Counted from the first letter of the stretch, positions 34,380-43,682 are shown. The stretch is DNA of 64,000 nt from JAFAXD01 sp051985675 (GCA_051985675.1 JBPYFJ010000002.1:1-64000), one strand, 5' to 3'. Numbers and translations: made by a program. Notes: generated by a model not told the origin, from the sequence alone.

Positions 34380-35510
34380 ATGGCGTCGTCGCACAATGCC
34401 AAGCCCGTGGCGCACATCGACTGTCCGGGCGGCGGCCAAGTCTGGGTCGATGGCAACATTCTCTACGTCGGCCATATGGAGGCCCCGAGTGGCACCAGCA
34501 TCTTCGACATATCGGATCCACGCAAACCAAAACCGCTGGCCCGCATCGACCTGCCGCAGGGCTGGCATTCGCACAAGGTGCGCGCCAAGGACGGAATCAT
34601 GATCGTCAATCATGAGGCGATTGGCGAAAGCGGAGCGCCGGGCTTTGCGGGCGGGCTCGCCATCTATGACGTATCGCTGCCCAGCGCGCCCAAGTTCATC
34701 ACCAAATGGCAGACGGACGGCGCCGGCGTGCATCGCTATGACTTTGACGGCCGCTACGCCTACGTGTCAGCGACTGTGCAGGGCTTCGTCGGCAACATTC
34801 CGGTGATCCTCGACCTCGCCGACCCGGCGCGGCCCACGGAGGTCTCGCGCTGGTGGATCCCCGGTCAATGGAAGGCCGGGGGCGAAGCCTATCCATGGGA
34901 CGATTTTGTTCCGCCGCGCTGTCACCACCCGCTGCGGGTCGGAAATCGTCTCAATGTGAGCTATTGGCATCACGGTCTCTACATCCTCGACATTTCCGAT
35001 TTGACGAAGCCGAAGCTCGTCGCGGGTCACCGGCGAAGTCCGGCGTTCCCGCACCCGACTCACACCTGTCTCGCGGTGCCGCAGCCGCTCAAGGGTCGCA
35101 ACGTGATGGTGGTCGCCGACGAGGACGTCGCCAAGCTGCGGCCAGCCGCGCCGGCATTCTCCTGGATCTACGACATTACCGATGAATCGCTTCCAACGCC
35201 GATTGCGACCATCAATGTTGCCGGCGTCGACCCTGACGGCAGACCGCAGCCCCCGATGACCGGATGCCATCAGCCCTCGGAACGGTTTTCGGGCAGCATC
35301 ATTCCGTTCGCCTGGTTCGCCCAGGGTCTGCGTTTCTTCGACATTGCCGACCCGTTCGCGCCGCGCGAGGTTGGCCATTTCAAGCCGGATCCGCCGCCGG
35401 GGAGCACCCGGGTGTCCTCGAACGACGTCACCATGGATGCGCGTGGCCTGATCTATCTCATTGATCGCATCCGCGGCGTCGATGTCATCGAAACCAGCTT
35501 CTACAACTGA
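34380..35510 (+). CDS. LVIVD-repeat (beta-propeller-like) protein
   Basis: 376 residues from ATG 34380 (GAGGGAA upstream). Repeated units of the LVIVD type are visible: WVDGNILYVGHMEAPSGTSI + FDISDPRKPKPLARID, GGLAIYDVSLPSAPKFITKW, NIPVILDLADPARPTEVSRW, HGLYILDISDLTKPKLVAGH, GLRFFDIADPFAPREVGHFK. Such repeats probably build a propeller; biochemical role unknown. No signal peptide is seen. Several conserved His clusters (GWHSHKV, CHHPL, WHHG, HPTHTC, GCHQPSE) could bind metal. An MBL-fold gene follows after 8 bp and should be co-transcribed. Confidence 0.82.
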   Translation: MASSHNAKPVAHIDCPGGGQVWVDGNILYVGHMEAPSGTSIFDISDPRKPKPLARIDLPQGWHSHKVRAKDGIMIVNHEAIGESGAPGFAGGLAIYDVSLPSAPKFITKWQTDGAGVHRYDFDGRYAYVSATVQGFVGNIPVILDLADPARPTEVSRWWIPGQWKAGGEAYPWDDFVPPRCHHPLRVGNRLNVSYWHHGLYILDISDLTKPKLVAGHRRSPAFPHPTHTCLAVPQPLKGRNVMVVADEDVAKLRPAAPAFSWIYDITDESLPTPIATINVAGVDPDGRPQPPMTGCHQPSERFSGSIIPFAWFAQGLRFFDIADPFAPREVGHFKPDPPPGSTRVSSNDVTMDARGLIYLIDRIRGVDVIETSFYN

Positions 35511-35518
35511 GGTCCGTC

Positions 35519-36361
35519 ATGCCCGGCCACGTTCGCCCCAACAGCCGGACAATCGGCGCCATCGAGGTCACCACAGTCAGCGACGGCGTGCTCAACGCGA
35601 CGCTCAACAACTTTGTCGGCGTTACGGCGGCGGAAGCCGAGCGGATCTCGGGGTTTCCGGCGGACGGCCCGGTGCCGCTTGCGGTCAATGCGTTCCTGCT
35701 GACAGTCAACGGCAAGCGCGTGCTGGTCGACGCCGGCTCGGGTTCCACTATGGGACCGACGCTGGGCAAGCTGCCCGACAATCTGCGCGCGATCGGTGTT
35801 CCTCCGGAGAGCATCGATTACGTGCTGCTGACCCATATCCATCCGGATCACTCAAACGGCCTAGTTGACGACGATGGGCGCGCCAATTTTCCCAACGCGG
35901 ATCTCGTCGTGAACGGGGAGGATCTGCGGTTCTGGGTCGAGCGCGAGCCGCAGACAAGCGACAACGAGTTCCGACAACGCAACATGGCGGCGGCCCGCCG
36001 CGCCTTCGCACCCTATCGCGACCGCGTGCGCGCCATCGGCAACGGCGAAGTGTTGCCTGGCATCGCGGCGCATCCGCAGCCCGGTCACACCCCCGGCCAC
36101 ACCGGCTGGCTCATCGCATCGGGCAGCGATGCGCTGCTGATCTGGGGCGACATCGTCCACGTCGCGGGAGTTCAGTTTGCCCGACCGGACGCCGCCTTGA
36201 CGTTCGATCTCGATCCCGAAGCCGCGCGCCGTTCACGCATCCGCGTGTTCGACTGGGTTGCAACCGACCGCATCCGCGTGGCGGGCGCCCATCTCAACCT
36301 GCCGGGTTTCGGGTATGTGGCTCGCAGCGGCGCGGGCTATCGCTTCGAGGCCGAGGGTTGA
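35519..36361 (+). CDS. Metallo-beta-lactamase-fold hydrolase
   Basis: 280 residues. Metal motif LLTHIHPDHSNG (HxHxDH), later ligands His in PGHTPGHTGW and Asp in IWGDIVH, and a final His in VAGAHLNLPG. N-terminal VTTVSDGVLNATLNNFVG and LVDAGSGSTMGP fit the AHL-lactonase/arylesterase-like branch of MBL proteins, but substrate is not determinable. No signal peptide. It sits 8 bp behind the LVIVD gene. Confidence 0.9.
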   Translation: MPGHVRPNSRTIGAIEVTTVSDGVLNATLNNFVGVTAAEAERISGFPADGPVPLAVNAFLLTVNGKRVLVDAGSGSTMGPTLGKLPDNLRAIGVPPESIDYVLLTHIHPDHSNGLVDDDGRANFPNADLVVNGEDLRFWVEREPQTSDNEFRQRNMAAARRAFAPYRDRVRAIGNGEVLPGIAAHPQPGHTPGHTGWLIASGSDALLIWGDIVHVAGVQFARPDAALTFDLDPEAARRSRIRVFDWVATDRIRVAGAHLNLPGFGYVARSGAGYRFEAEG

Positions 36362-36385
36362 CCGGGCGAGCCGGATGCAGGTGGG

Positions 36386-36988
36386 CTAGCGATCCTCGAA
36401 CGCCTCGTCGAGCTTTCGCCGGCACTCCGTCAGCTGGTGGAACGCAGCGTCGAGCTGGCGCAGGTGTTCGCGCGTGAAGCCCGCAAGCTCGTCGGACAAA
36501 ACCGCCTCGGCCGGCACCGACGAAGGCTCGTCGGGCGGGGCGGCCGAAGGCCGCGGCCCGATCGTCGGCTCGCGCCGGTCGAACGTCCGCGGCTCGTCCT
36601 CGTCGCCGGCCCGAAACAGACCGGGGAGCCGGCTCAGGATGCCGCCGCGCTCGGCGGCGTCATCGTCCTCTTGGAGATCCGAAGCCTCGTGAGTCGGCTG
36701 CGGGGCGCCCTCCTGCCAAACCGTCTGAACGAAGCCAACCCCCTGTTCGCGCAGAATGCGCTGAACCCCGCGGATGGTGTAGCCCTCGCCATAGAGCAAA
36801 TGGCGGATCCCACGCAGGAGATCGACGTCGTCGGGTCGATAGTAGCGCCGGCCGCCACCGCGCTTCATCGGCCTGATTTGCGCAAACCGGCTTTCCCAGA
36901 AGCGCAGCACGTGCTGGGGCACATTGAGGTCGTCGGCGACCTCGCTGATGATCCGAAAAGCTTCCGGAGCCTTGTCCAATGCCGCCAC
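36386..36988 (-). CDS. MerR-family transcriptional regulator
   Basis: 200 residues from GTG 36988. The N-terminal MerR HTH (~10-80) contains FRIISEVADDLNVPQHVLRF, RPMKRGGGRRYYRPDDVDLL and LLYGEGYTIRGVQRILREQG. A long charged linker (Asp/Glu/Pro-rich) leads to a helical C-terminus (LRQLDAAFHQLTECRRKLDE). No metal-binding cysteines typical of MerR sensors are present. It follows ihfA by 3 bp, an arrangement conserved in alphaproteobacteria. Confidence 0.9.
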   Translation of the reverse strand: MAALDKAPEAFRIISEVADDLNVPQHVLRFWESRFAQIRPMKRGGGRRYYRPDDVDLLRGIRHLLYGEGYTIRGVQRILREQGVGFVQTVWQEGAPQPTHEASDLQEDDDAAERGGILSRLPGLFRAGDEDEPRTFDRREPTIGPRPSAAPPDEPSSVPAEAVLSDELAGFTREHLRQLDAAFHQLTECRRKLDEAFEDR

Positions 36989-36991
36989 CCG

Positions 36992-37303
36992 CTATGAGGA
37001 CGGATCCTGGGGTTTTGTATTGATTCGCTGCTTAAGAATAGCCGATGGCTTGAACACCATCACCCGGCGCGGCGAAATCGGCACTTCCTTGCCGGTTTTG
37101 GGGTTTCGGCCCACCCGCTGCCCCTTTTTCCGCACTACGAAGGAGCCAAACGAGGACAACTTCACGGTTTCACCGCGCTCCAGGCAGTCGGTGATCTCCT
37201 TGAGCACCAGTTCCACCAGTGCTGCCGACTCCGTGCGCGAAAGACCGACCTTTTGATAGACGGCCTCGCAGAGGTCCGCCCGCGTGACTGTTTTCCCGGC
37301 CAT
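36992..37303 (-). CDS. ihfA: Integration host factor alpha subunit
   Basis: 103 residues from ATG 37303, preceded by GAGGGC; ATG 37327 lacks a ribosome site and would give an N-terminus not found in the family. HU/IHF fold: GKTVTRADLCEAVYQKVGLS, ALVELVLKEITDCLERGETV, KLSSFGSFVVRKKGQRVGRN, then the DNA-bending arm Pro in NPKTGKEVPISPRRVMVF. With IhfB it bends DNA and organises nucleoid, promoter and recombination complexes. Forms a tight pair with the merR gene. Confidence 0.95.
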   Translation of the reverse strand: MAGKTVTRADLCEAVYQKVGLSRTESAALVELVLKEITDCLERGETVKLSSFGSFVVRKKGQRVGRNPKTGKEVPISPRRVMVFKPSAILKQRINTKPQDPSS

Positions 37304-37412
37304 CGCCCGCCCGCCCTCGACCGACATTTTTACGAATAATCAACGATATGAGCTTGGCAATTCAAGTCAACAGGGTCGAGGCGAGTTAACAGAGAAACCG
37401 TTCTCATTGTCC

Positions 37413-38390
37413 TCACCAGCGCAAAAGCGCCGCTCCCCAGGTAAACCCGCCGCCCATGGCCTCCAGAAGCAGCAGATCGCCTCGTTTGATCCGCCCATCA
37501 GCCACCGCGACCGACACCGCGAGCGGAATAGACGCCGCCGATGTGTTGCCATGCCGATCGACCGTCGTCACGATCTTTTCCGGCGCGATGCCGAGCTTGT
37601 GGGCCGAATCATCGATGATGCGCTTGTTGGCCTGATGCGGCACAAACCAGTCGATGTCCGCCGCCGTATAGCCCGTGGTCTTGAATACGTCGAACACCAC
37701 GTCCGAGATCATCGCGACCGCGTGCTTAAAGACCGCCCGCCCTTCCATGCGGACCTTTCCGACGGTGCCGGTCGATGACGGCCCGCCGTCGACATATAGC
37801 TTGGTCTTGTGGCGGCCGTCTGAACGCAGCCGGGTCGCCAACAGGCCGCGGTCGGCATGGGTCCCGGGTTGCGAAACCGCCTCGACCACGAACGCCCCTG
37901 CCCCGTCGCCGAACAGCACGCAGGTTGCGCGGTCCTTCCAGTCGAGGATGCGCGAATAGGTCTCCGCCCCGATCACCAGGGCACGCCGGAAGGCGCCTGA
38001 CCGCAGCAGCCCGTCGACCGTCGCCAACCCATAGACAAAGCCGGAGCAGACCGCCTGCAGATCGAAGGCTGCCCCATGGGTAATTCCAAGCGCGGCCTGC
38101 ACCGCAACCGCGGTTGCCGGAAACGTGTTATCGGGCGTCGACGTCGCGAGCACGATGAGATCGATCGATTTGGCGTCGACCTTGGCATCGGCCAGCGCGG
38201 CGCGCGCGGCGGCGAGCGCAAGATCGGATGTGGTTTCGTTGTCGGCAGCGATATGACGCTCCCGAATCCCGGTACGCTGGGTGATCCAATCGTCCGACGT
38301 ATCCACCATGCGCGCAAGGTCGTTGTTGGTCAGGACGCGCGCCGGCAGATAACTGCCGCAGCCGATCGCCACGCACCGGACAACGCTCAC
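37413..38390 (-). CDS. fabH: 3-oxoacyl-ACP synthase III
   Basis: 325 residues from GTG 38390. Condenses acetyl-CoA with malonyl-ACP to start type II fatty-acid synthesis. Catalytic Cys in LQAVCSGFVYGL (~115), His in WFVPHQANKRI and Asn in RHGNTSAASIPLA; the C-terminus is the usual GGGFTWGAALLRW. Its start overlaps the plsX stop (GTGA), so the two are translationally coupled, as in many alphaproteobacteria. Confidence 0.97.
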   Translation of the reverse strand: MSVVRCVAIGCGSYLPARVLTNNDLARMVDTSDDWITQRTGIRERHIAADNETTSDLALAAARAALADAKVDAKSIDLIVLATSTPDNTFPATAVAVQAALGITHGAAFDLQAVCSGFVYGLATVDGLLRSGAFRRALVIGAETYSRILDWKDRATCVLFGDGAGAFVVEAVSQPGTHADRGLLATRLRSDGRHKTKLYVDGGPSSTGTVGKVRMEGRAVFKHAVAMISDVVFDVFKTTGYTAADIDWFVPHQANKRIIDDSAHKLGIAPEKIVTTVDRHGNTSAASIPLAVSVAVADGRIKRGDLLLLEAMGGGFTWGAALLRW

Positions 38391-39448
38391 GACGCCGCCC
38401 CGCCCACGAGTGGCGCTCGATTATCGTTGCGCGCACGCTTGCCAAGCGTCTCGTTGATCTTCGCGAGCAGCTCGTAGCGCGCCATGTCGTAGCCCATGTC
38501 GACCGCGGTGGCGAAGCCCTCGCTGTCGGTTCCTCCGTGGCTCTTGATCACGAGGCCGTTGAGTCCAAGAAAAACGCCGCCGTTGACTTTGCGCGGATCC
38601 ATCTTGTCGCGCAGCGTACGGAACGCGCCTTGCGCCAGCACGTAGCCGACGCGCGAGCGCAGCGTGCGGGCCATGGCGTTGCGCAGATGTGTCGCCATCT
38701 GCTTGGCGGTGCCCTCCGCGGTCTTGAGCGCGATGTTGCCGGCAAACCCCTCGGTCACCACCACGTCCGAAAGGCCAAGGCCGATATCATGACCTTCCAC
38801 GAATCCAATGTAATCAATATCGGGAAGGTTCATTTCGCGCAGCGCGCGACCGGCGTCGCGCACCGGCTCCAGTCCCTTGACCTCTTCGACGCCGATATTG
38901 AGCAAGCCCACCGTTGGCCGGTCGAGATCGAACAGCACCCGCGCCATCGCGCCGCCCATGATGGCGAGATCGATCAGGTGCGAAGCGTCGGCGCCGATTG
39001 ACGCGCCCACATCGAGCACCACTGACTCACCGCGCAGGGTAGGCCACAGCGCCGCCAGCGCCGGACGGCTGATGCCGGGCGCCATCTTGAGGTTGAACCG
39101 GGCCATCGCCATGAGCGCGCCGGTGTTGCCGGCCGAGACCGCGACGTCGGCCTCGCCTTTCTTGACGGCGTCCATGGCGCGCCACATCGAGGATTTCCAA
39201 CGCCCCTGGCGCAAGGCGACGCTGGGCTTGTCGTCCATCTTCACGGTGACATCGGTGTGGAACGTGCGCGCGACCGCCGCGAGCTTCGGGCGCGTCGCCA
39301 GCAGCGGCGCGATCAATTGCTCGTCGCCGTAGAGCAGAAACTCGATGTCGGGGTGACGCTCGAGCGCGACTTGGGCACCCGGCACAAGCACCGACGGGCC
39401 GTGGTCTCCTCCCATCGTGTCGATCGCAATACGAATTTTCTGCGGCAT
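38387..39448 (-). CDS. plsX: Phosphate acyltransferase PlsX
   Basis: 353 residues. Makes acyl-phosphate from acyl-ACP for phosphatidic acid synthesis with PlsY. Family landmarks: RIAIDTMGGDHGPSVLVPGA at the start, VSAGNTGALMAMARFNLK, LDVGASIGADASHLIDLAIM, GFVEGHDIGLGLSDVVVTEG, GFAGNIALKTAEGTAKQM. The operon is (DUF177) - plsX - fabH, with 151 bp to the DUF177 gene; rpmF, which lies in that position in many other bacteria, is not present here. Confidence 0.97.
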   Translation of the reverse strand: MPQKIRIAIDTMGGDHGPSVLVPGAQVALERHPDIEFLLYGDEQLIAPLLATRPKLAAVARTFHTDVTVKMDDKPSVALRQGRWKSSMWRAMDAVKKGEADVAVSAGNTGALMAMARFNLKMAPGISRPALAALWPTLRGESVVLDVGASIGADASHLIDLAIMGGAMARVLFDLDRPTVGLLNIGVEEVKGLEPVRDAGRALREMNLPDIDYIGFVEGHDIGLGLSDVVVTEGFAGNIALKTAEGTAKQMATHLRNAMARTLRSRVGYVLAQGAFRTLRDKMDPRKVNGGVFLGLNGLVIKSHGGTDSEGFATAVDMGYDMARYELLAKINETLGKRARNDNRAPLVGGAAS

Positions 39449-39599
39449 GGATCGGCCTTGGCGGAGGTCTCGGTCCTGCGCGACCGATGGGCGAGCGGGG
39501 CGACAATACCGGTTCGGCAGGTGGAAACAATGGGGACGCGGGTCTGTTCTCCGGCCTGGCAGGCCTCCGCCGCCGAAGCCGAAAGCAGGGATTGTCCAA

Positions 39600-40157
39600 T
39601 TAGTTCGGAGGTTTCTTTTGCAGGGCGGCGAGGGCCGCGAACGCGCCGCCGCCCGGCTCCGGGGTTTGCGGGGGCTCGAACACCGCGCCGGCTTTACGCG
39701 GATACGGGTCGATTCCCAGAATCAGAAATTCGGTGGCCAAGGCTCCGAGATCGACCGTTCCATCGACCAGCGTTTCAATCTCCTCGGCGTCGATCTCGAC
39801 GCTAACGTCTTCACCGGCGAGCGCCACGGGTGCCGGCTTGAACACGAGGTCGAACGTTTCCGCCAACTCGCTATCGATCGGCTCGAGCGTGACGACACAG
39901 ATCTGGCCGATCGTTGCCGACACCTGCCCGCGTACACGCAGCCCGTCATGACCGGATCGCGTCACGTCGTACACGGCGTCGAGCCGTGGCAGCTCGCGTA
40001 GGCCCGCGGTCACTGCGATCGCCTGGCGCGTGCGTTCATCCGCGCGCAGCTCGACGTGGTAGCCGGTTTCTGGCACGTCCTCGATCCGGAGCGGCATGCT
40101 CCAGGGATGCGGTACCCGACGTCGTTCAGCGGTGGGTCTGGTCGGATCGGCGCTCAT
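39600..40157 (-). CDS. DUF177/YceD family protein
   Basis: 185 residues. The core AVYDVTRSGHDGLRVRGQVS, then QICVVTLEPIDSELAETFDL and VDGTVDLGALATEFLILGID, with PYPRKAGAVF next, matches the DUF177 family (YceD of E. coli; plant relatives assist 23S rRNA accumulation). A CxxC-like pair is reduced to one Cys. Cytosolic. It starts 5 bp after the chaperone gene and precedes plsX, the usual position in Rhizobiales. Confidence 0.9.
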   Translation of the reverse strand: MSADPTRPTAERRRVPHPWSMPLRIEDVPETGYHVELRADERTRQAIAVTAGLRELPRLDAVYDVTRSGHDGLRVRGQVSATIGQICVVTLEPIDSELAETFDLVFKPAPVALAGEDVSVEIDAEEIETLVDGTVDLGALATEFLILGIDPYPRKAGAVFEPPQTPEPGGGAFAALAALQKKPPN

Positions 40158-40162
40158 GGTTA

Positions 40163-40708
40163 TCAGGCGGCGAGGGCCGCAGGTATGGCCCCCGGGTCCG
40201 GGAATCGCAACAGGCCCGCGGCGAACGCCGACGTCTGCACCGCGTCGAGTTCACGCGCGACCTCCTCCATGTAGCGCGCGAGACGCCTCGCGCCTGCGGA
40301 TACGACGGCAGCCCCATAGACATTGCGTGCCACCGCTTGCGCGCAGGCCTCGGCGTCGCGCGCGCTCAGGGCCTGATCGTAAGCCCGCGCACGACCAAAA
40401 TAGGCCTCCCCGAAGGCGCGCATGCGCTTGGGCACCGTCAGATCGCCGACCCCCATCTCGCGTAAGTTGTGATCGAGATCGCGGCAGAACCGGTCGAACA
40501 AGACAGGCCCAAGCCGGCTGGTCGCGGTTTCGCGGGCAATCCGGCGCGCGGCGAGCGCCTGATGCAGGACGAGCATTTCGAACCGGCCCTCGACGGTGTC
40601 GGGAACCCCGTAATCCGTGTAGAAAATCGGTAGCCTGGCCTGTGCCACGATCGTGCCATAGAGCCCGTCAATCGTGGTTTCCGGGGGGGTACGCCGCCAC
40701 CAGATCAT
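40163..40708 (-). CDS. Ubiquinol-cytochrome c chaperone family protein
   Basis: 181 residues. Matches the UbqCC family (Cbp3-like) by IVAQARLPIFYTDYGVPDTV, then EGRFEMLVLHQALAARRI, LFDRFCRDLDHNLREMGVGD and GRARAYDQALSARDAEA. It is thought to assist assembly of the cytochrome bc1 complex, by analogy to yeast Cbp3. No membrane helix. It is divergent from bamE across 98 bp and co-directional with the DUF177 gene 5 bp downstream. Confidence 0.93.
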   Translation of the reverse strand: MIWWRRTPPETTIDGLYGTIVAQARLPIFYTDYGVPDTVEGRFEMLVLHQALAARRIARETATSRLGPVLFDRFCRDLDHNLREMGVGDLTVPKRMRAFGEAYFGRARAYDQALSARDAEACAQAVARNVYGAAVVSAGARRLARYMEEVARELDAVQTSAFAAGLLRFPDPGAIPAALAA

Positions 40709-40806
40709 TTACTATTCCTTCGTAGTTTGCGGCGACGGACGGACGTCATGGCAGGACCGAACGCGCGCGGAACGTGGCTCGGGTGCGGGTTAGGTCAAGG
40801 GGATCG

Positions 40807-41292
40807 ATGACGCAAGAGAGAAGTCGGCTGGACGCTTCGCCGCGGCGGCACGTCGGGACACGATCGTCCGGCGCCGTATGGCGTTTTGCCGTCTTGGGCA
40901 TCTTGGCGCTTGGGTTAGGCGCCTGCGGCGCCATCACCCAAAGCTACCAACGCGGCTACGTCCTGCCGGACGGCGCGCTCGAGCAAATACCGCTCGGCTC
41001 ATCCCAGGACCAGGTGTTGGTCGTGCTCGGAACGCCGTCTACGGTCGCGACCGTCAGCGGTGAGGTGTTCTACTATATCTCGCAGCGGACCGAGCAGACG
41101 TCGTTCCTTCCGGCGCAGGAGACCAATCGGCGTATCGTGGCGGTCTATTTCGATCGCAATCGCAAGGTCGAGCGCCTCGCCGACTACGGCATGAAGGATG
41201 GCAAGATCTTTGACTACGTCAGTCAGAAGACGCCGTCGGGCGGCGAAGAGCTGAGCTACATTAGCTACTTGTTCCGCATCTTCAAATTCTGA
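40807..41292 (+). CDS. bamE: Outer-membrane assembly lipoprotein BamE (OmlA/SmpA)
   Basis: 161 residues from ATG 40807, with AAGGGG just upstream; GTG 40774 is less likely. Lipoprotein signal with lipobox LGAC (Cys ~40), then the SmpA/OmlA fold: GYVLPDGALEQIPLGSSQDQ, VLVVLGTPSTVATVSGEVFY, RIVAVYFDRNRKVERLADYG. Part of the BAM complex that folds outer-membrane beta-barrels. It converges on hppA with a hairpin between them. Confidence 0.94.
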   Translation: MTQERSRLDASPRRHVGTRSSGAVWRFAVLGILALGLGACGAITQSYQRGYVLPDGALEQIPLGSSQDQVLVVLGTPSTVATVSGEVFYYISQRTEQTSFLPAQETNRRIVAVYFDRNRKVERLADYGMKDGKIFDYVSQKTPSGGEELSYISYLFRIFKF

Positions 41293-41309
41293 GCTGAGGT
41301 TGCGGGATT

Positions 41310-41339
41310 GGCTGAGCAGTGCTTTTAGTCTGCTCAACC
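41310..41339. terminator. Hairpin between convergent bamE and hppA
   Basis: The 10-mer at 41310-41319 pairs with 41330-41339 at nine Watson-Crick positions plus one G-T, around a loop TGCTTTTAGT. It sits centrally in the 66-bp convergent gap and could stop transcription in both directions, although no T-run follows on either strand. Confidence 0.5.
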
Positions 41340-41358
41340 CTCCGCTCGCTGAGCACCC

Positions 41359-43482
41359 TCACCGATGCGCCAGCACCGCGAGCAGCAAGAGCGCCACGAT
41401 GTTGGTGATCTTGATCATCGGATTGACCGCCGGTCCCGCCGTGTCCTTGTAGGGATCGCCGACCGTATCGCCAGTCACCGCGGCTTTGTGGGCATCCGAG
41501 CCCTTGCCGCCGTAGTGGCCGTCCTCGATGTACTTCTTCGCATTGTCCCAGGCGCCGCCGCCGGACGTCATTGAGATGGCGACGAACAGGCCGGTGACAA
41601 TGACGCCGAGCAGCATGGCGCCGACCGCGGAGAATGCGGCCGACTTACCGTTGGCACCGCCGCCGGCGATGAAATAGATCACGAAGTAGACGACCACCGG
41701 CGAGAGTACCGGGAGCAGCGAGGGAATGATCATTTCCTTGATTGCCGCCCGGGTGAGCATGTCGACCGCGCGCCCGTAGTCCGGCTTGTCGCGGCCCTGC
41801 ATGATGCCCGGCTTTTCGCGGAACTGACGGCGCACTTCTTCGACGATCGATGACGCCGCCCGGCCGACCGCCGTCATGCCCATGGCACCGAACAGGTAGG
41901 GCAGCAGCCCGCCAAACAGCAATCCGACAACGACGTAGGGGTTGGTGAGCGAGAAATCGAGCTGGACGCCGGTGAAGTACGAGTGCTGAGCCGCGTTCTG
42001 GATGAAGAATTTCAGGTCCTCGTTGTAGGCGGCAAACAGCACCAGAGCGCCCAGACCGGCGGAGCCGATGGCATAGCCTTTGGTCACCGCCTTGGTGGTG
42101 TTGCCGACCGCGTCGAGCGCGTCGGTCGATTTGCGAACCTCCTTCGGCAGTCCGGCCATCTCGGCGATGCCGCCGGCGTTGTCGGTCACCGGACCAAAAG
42201 CGTCGAGCGCGACGATCATGCCTGCCAGCGCCAGCATGGTGGTGACCGCGATCGCGATGCCGAACAGGCCGGCGAGATTGTAGGTAATCAGGATGCCGGC
42301 AATGATCACGATCGCCGGCAAGGCGGTCGCCTCAAGCGAGATCGCGAGCCCTTGGATCACGTTGGTGCCGTGACCGGTGACGGATGCCGACGCGATCGAC
42401 TTCACCGGGCGGTAGTCGGTGCCGGTGTAATATTCGGTGATCCAGATGATCAGACCGGTGACCGCGAGGCCGACCACGCCGCAAATGAACAGCGAGAACC
42501 CGGTGTAAGGAACCTTGGGCAGCGAGCCAAATCCGATCAGCAATGCGATCACCAGCGCGATGCCGACCAAGGACAGCACCGCGGTGACGATCAGGCCGCG
42601 GTAAAGCGCGCCCATGATCGACTGGCTGGCGCCGAGCTTGACGAAAAACGTGCCGGCAATCGAGGTCAGGATGCAGATGCCGCCGACCGCAAGCGGGAGC
42701 GTCATCATGGCGCGCAGCGCGTCGGTGCCTTGGAAGAAGATTGCCGCCAGCAGCATGGTGGCGACCGTCGTGACCGCGTAGGTCTCGAACAGGTCGGCCG
42801 CCATGCCGGCGCAGTCGCCGACGTTGTCGCCGACGTTGTCGGCGATGGTGGCCGGGTTGCGCGGATCGTCCTCGGGAATGCCGGCCTCGACCTTGCCGAC
42901 CAGATCGCCGCCCACGTCCGCGCCTTTGGTGAAGATGCCGCCGCCAAGACGGGCGAAGATTGAAATCAGGGACGCGCCAAAACCGAGCGCAACCATCGCA
43001 TCGACCACGGTGCGGTCATTGGGCGCAAACCCCAGGGGGCCGGTCAGAAGCGCGAAATAGATGCTGACCCCGAGCAGCGCGAGGCCGGCCACCAGCAGGC
43101 CGGTGATGGCGCCGGATTTGAACGCGAGTTCGAGACCCCCGCCCAGCGAGGAGATCGCTGCCTGCGCGGTGCGCACGTTCGCGCGGACGGACACATTCAT
43201 GCCGATGAAGCCGGCCGCGCCCGACAGGATCGCCCCGATGGCGAAGCCGATACCGACGAGCCAGCCCAGGAAAAAACCCACGATGAGGAAGATCACGATG
43301 CCGACGATGCCGATGGTCGTGTACTGGCGCTTGAGATAGGCCTGGGCGCCTTCGCGTACCGCCGCCGAAATCTCCTGCATCCTGGCGCTGCCGGCATCCG
43401 CACTCAGCACGGATCGGATCGCCCACACCGCGTAGGCAATCGACAGCAAGCCGCAAATGATGATCAACCCCAAAGCTGTCAT
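41359..43482 (-). CDS. hppA: Membrane H+-translocating pyrophosphatase
   Basis: 707 residues from ATG 43482 (GAGGAG upstream). Couples pyrophosphate hydrolysis to proton export over ~16 membrane helices. Catalytic segments: GGGIFTKGADVGGDLVGKVE, AGIPEDDPRNPATIADNVGD, NVGDCAGMAADLFETY, LDAFGPVTDNAGGIAEMAG, and the late GDTVGDPYKDTAGPAVNPMI. The motif GNTTKA has Lys at the position that distinguishes K+-independent enzymes (Ala in K+-dependent ones). Usually thiL precedes it in this order; here three accessory genes lie between. Confidence 0.97.
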   Translation of the reverse strand: MTALGLIIICGLLSIAYAVWAIRSVLSADAGSARMQEISAAVREGAQAYLKRQYTTIGIVGIVIFLIVGFFLGWLVGIGFAIGAILSGAAGFIGMNVSVRANVRTAQAAISSLGGGLELAFKSGAITGLLVAGLALLGVSIYFALLTGPLGFAPNDRTVVDAMVALGFGASLISIFARLGGGIFTKGADVGGDLVGKVEAGIPEDDPRNPATIADNVGDNVGDCAGMAADLFETYAVTTVATMLLAAIFFQGTDALRAMMTLPLAVGGICILTSIAGTFFVKLGASQSIMGALYRGLIVTAVLSLVGIALVIALLIGFGSLPKVPYTGFSLFICGVVGLAVTGLIIWITEYYTGTDYRPVKSIASASVTGHGTNVIQGLAISLEATALPAIVIIAGILITYNLAGLFGIAIAVTTMLALAGMIVALDAFGPVTDNAGGIAEMAGLPKEVRKSTDALDAVGNTTKAVTKGYAIGSAGLGALVLFAAYNEDLKFFIQNAAQHSYFTGVQLDFSLTNPYVVVGLLFGGLLPYLFGAMGMTAVGRAASSIVEEVRRQFREKPGIMQGRDKPDYGRAVDMLTRAAIKEMIIPSLLPVLSPVVVYFVIYFIAGGGANGKSAAFSAVGAMLLGVIVTGLFVAISMTSGGGAWDNAKKYIEDGHYGGKGSDAHKAAVTGDTVGDPYKDTAGPAVNPMIKITNIVALLLLAVLAHR

Positions 43483-43682
43483 GGACTCCTCTTTTCCGGA
43501 TTGGGCCGGTCGACCGGCCAACGGGCGTTAGGAACGGGCCGCAAGGTCAATTGCAACATTGCACGCCCGTGCTTCGCCCTGCCCCAAATTGGCGCGGACC
43601 TTGCCAAAAAGGTCTTGCCAAAGCAACGGTTTCGTCCGCGTCTTATTGCAACCGCTGCGAGCCGCCGGGCGGCGGCCAAACA

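Noticed and set aside
39449..39599. Possible rpmF between the DUF177 gene and plsX
   Set aside because: No frame encodes the short basic zinc-ribbon ribosomal protein; rpmF is located elsewhere in many alphaproteobacteria.
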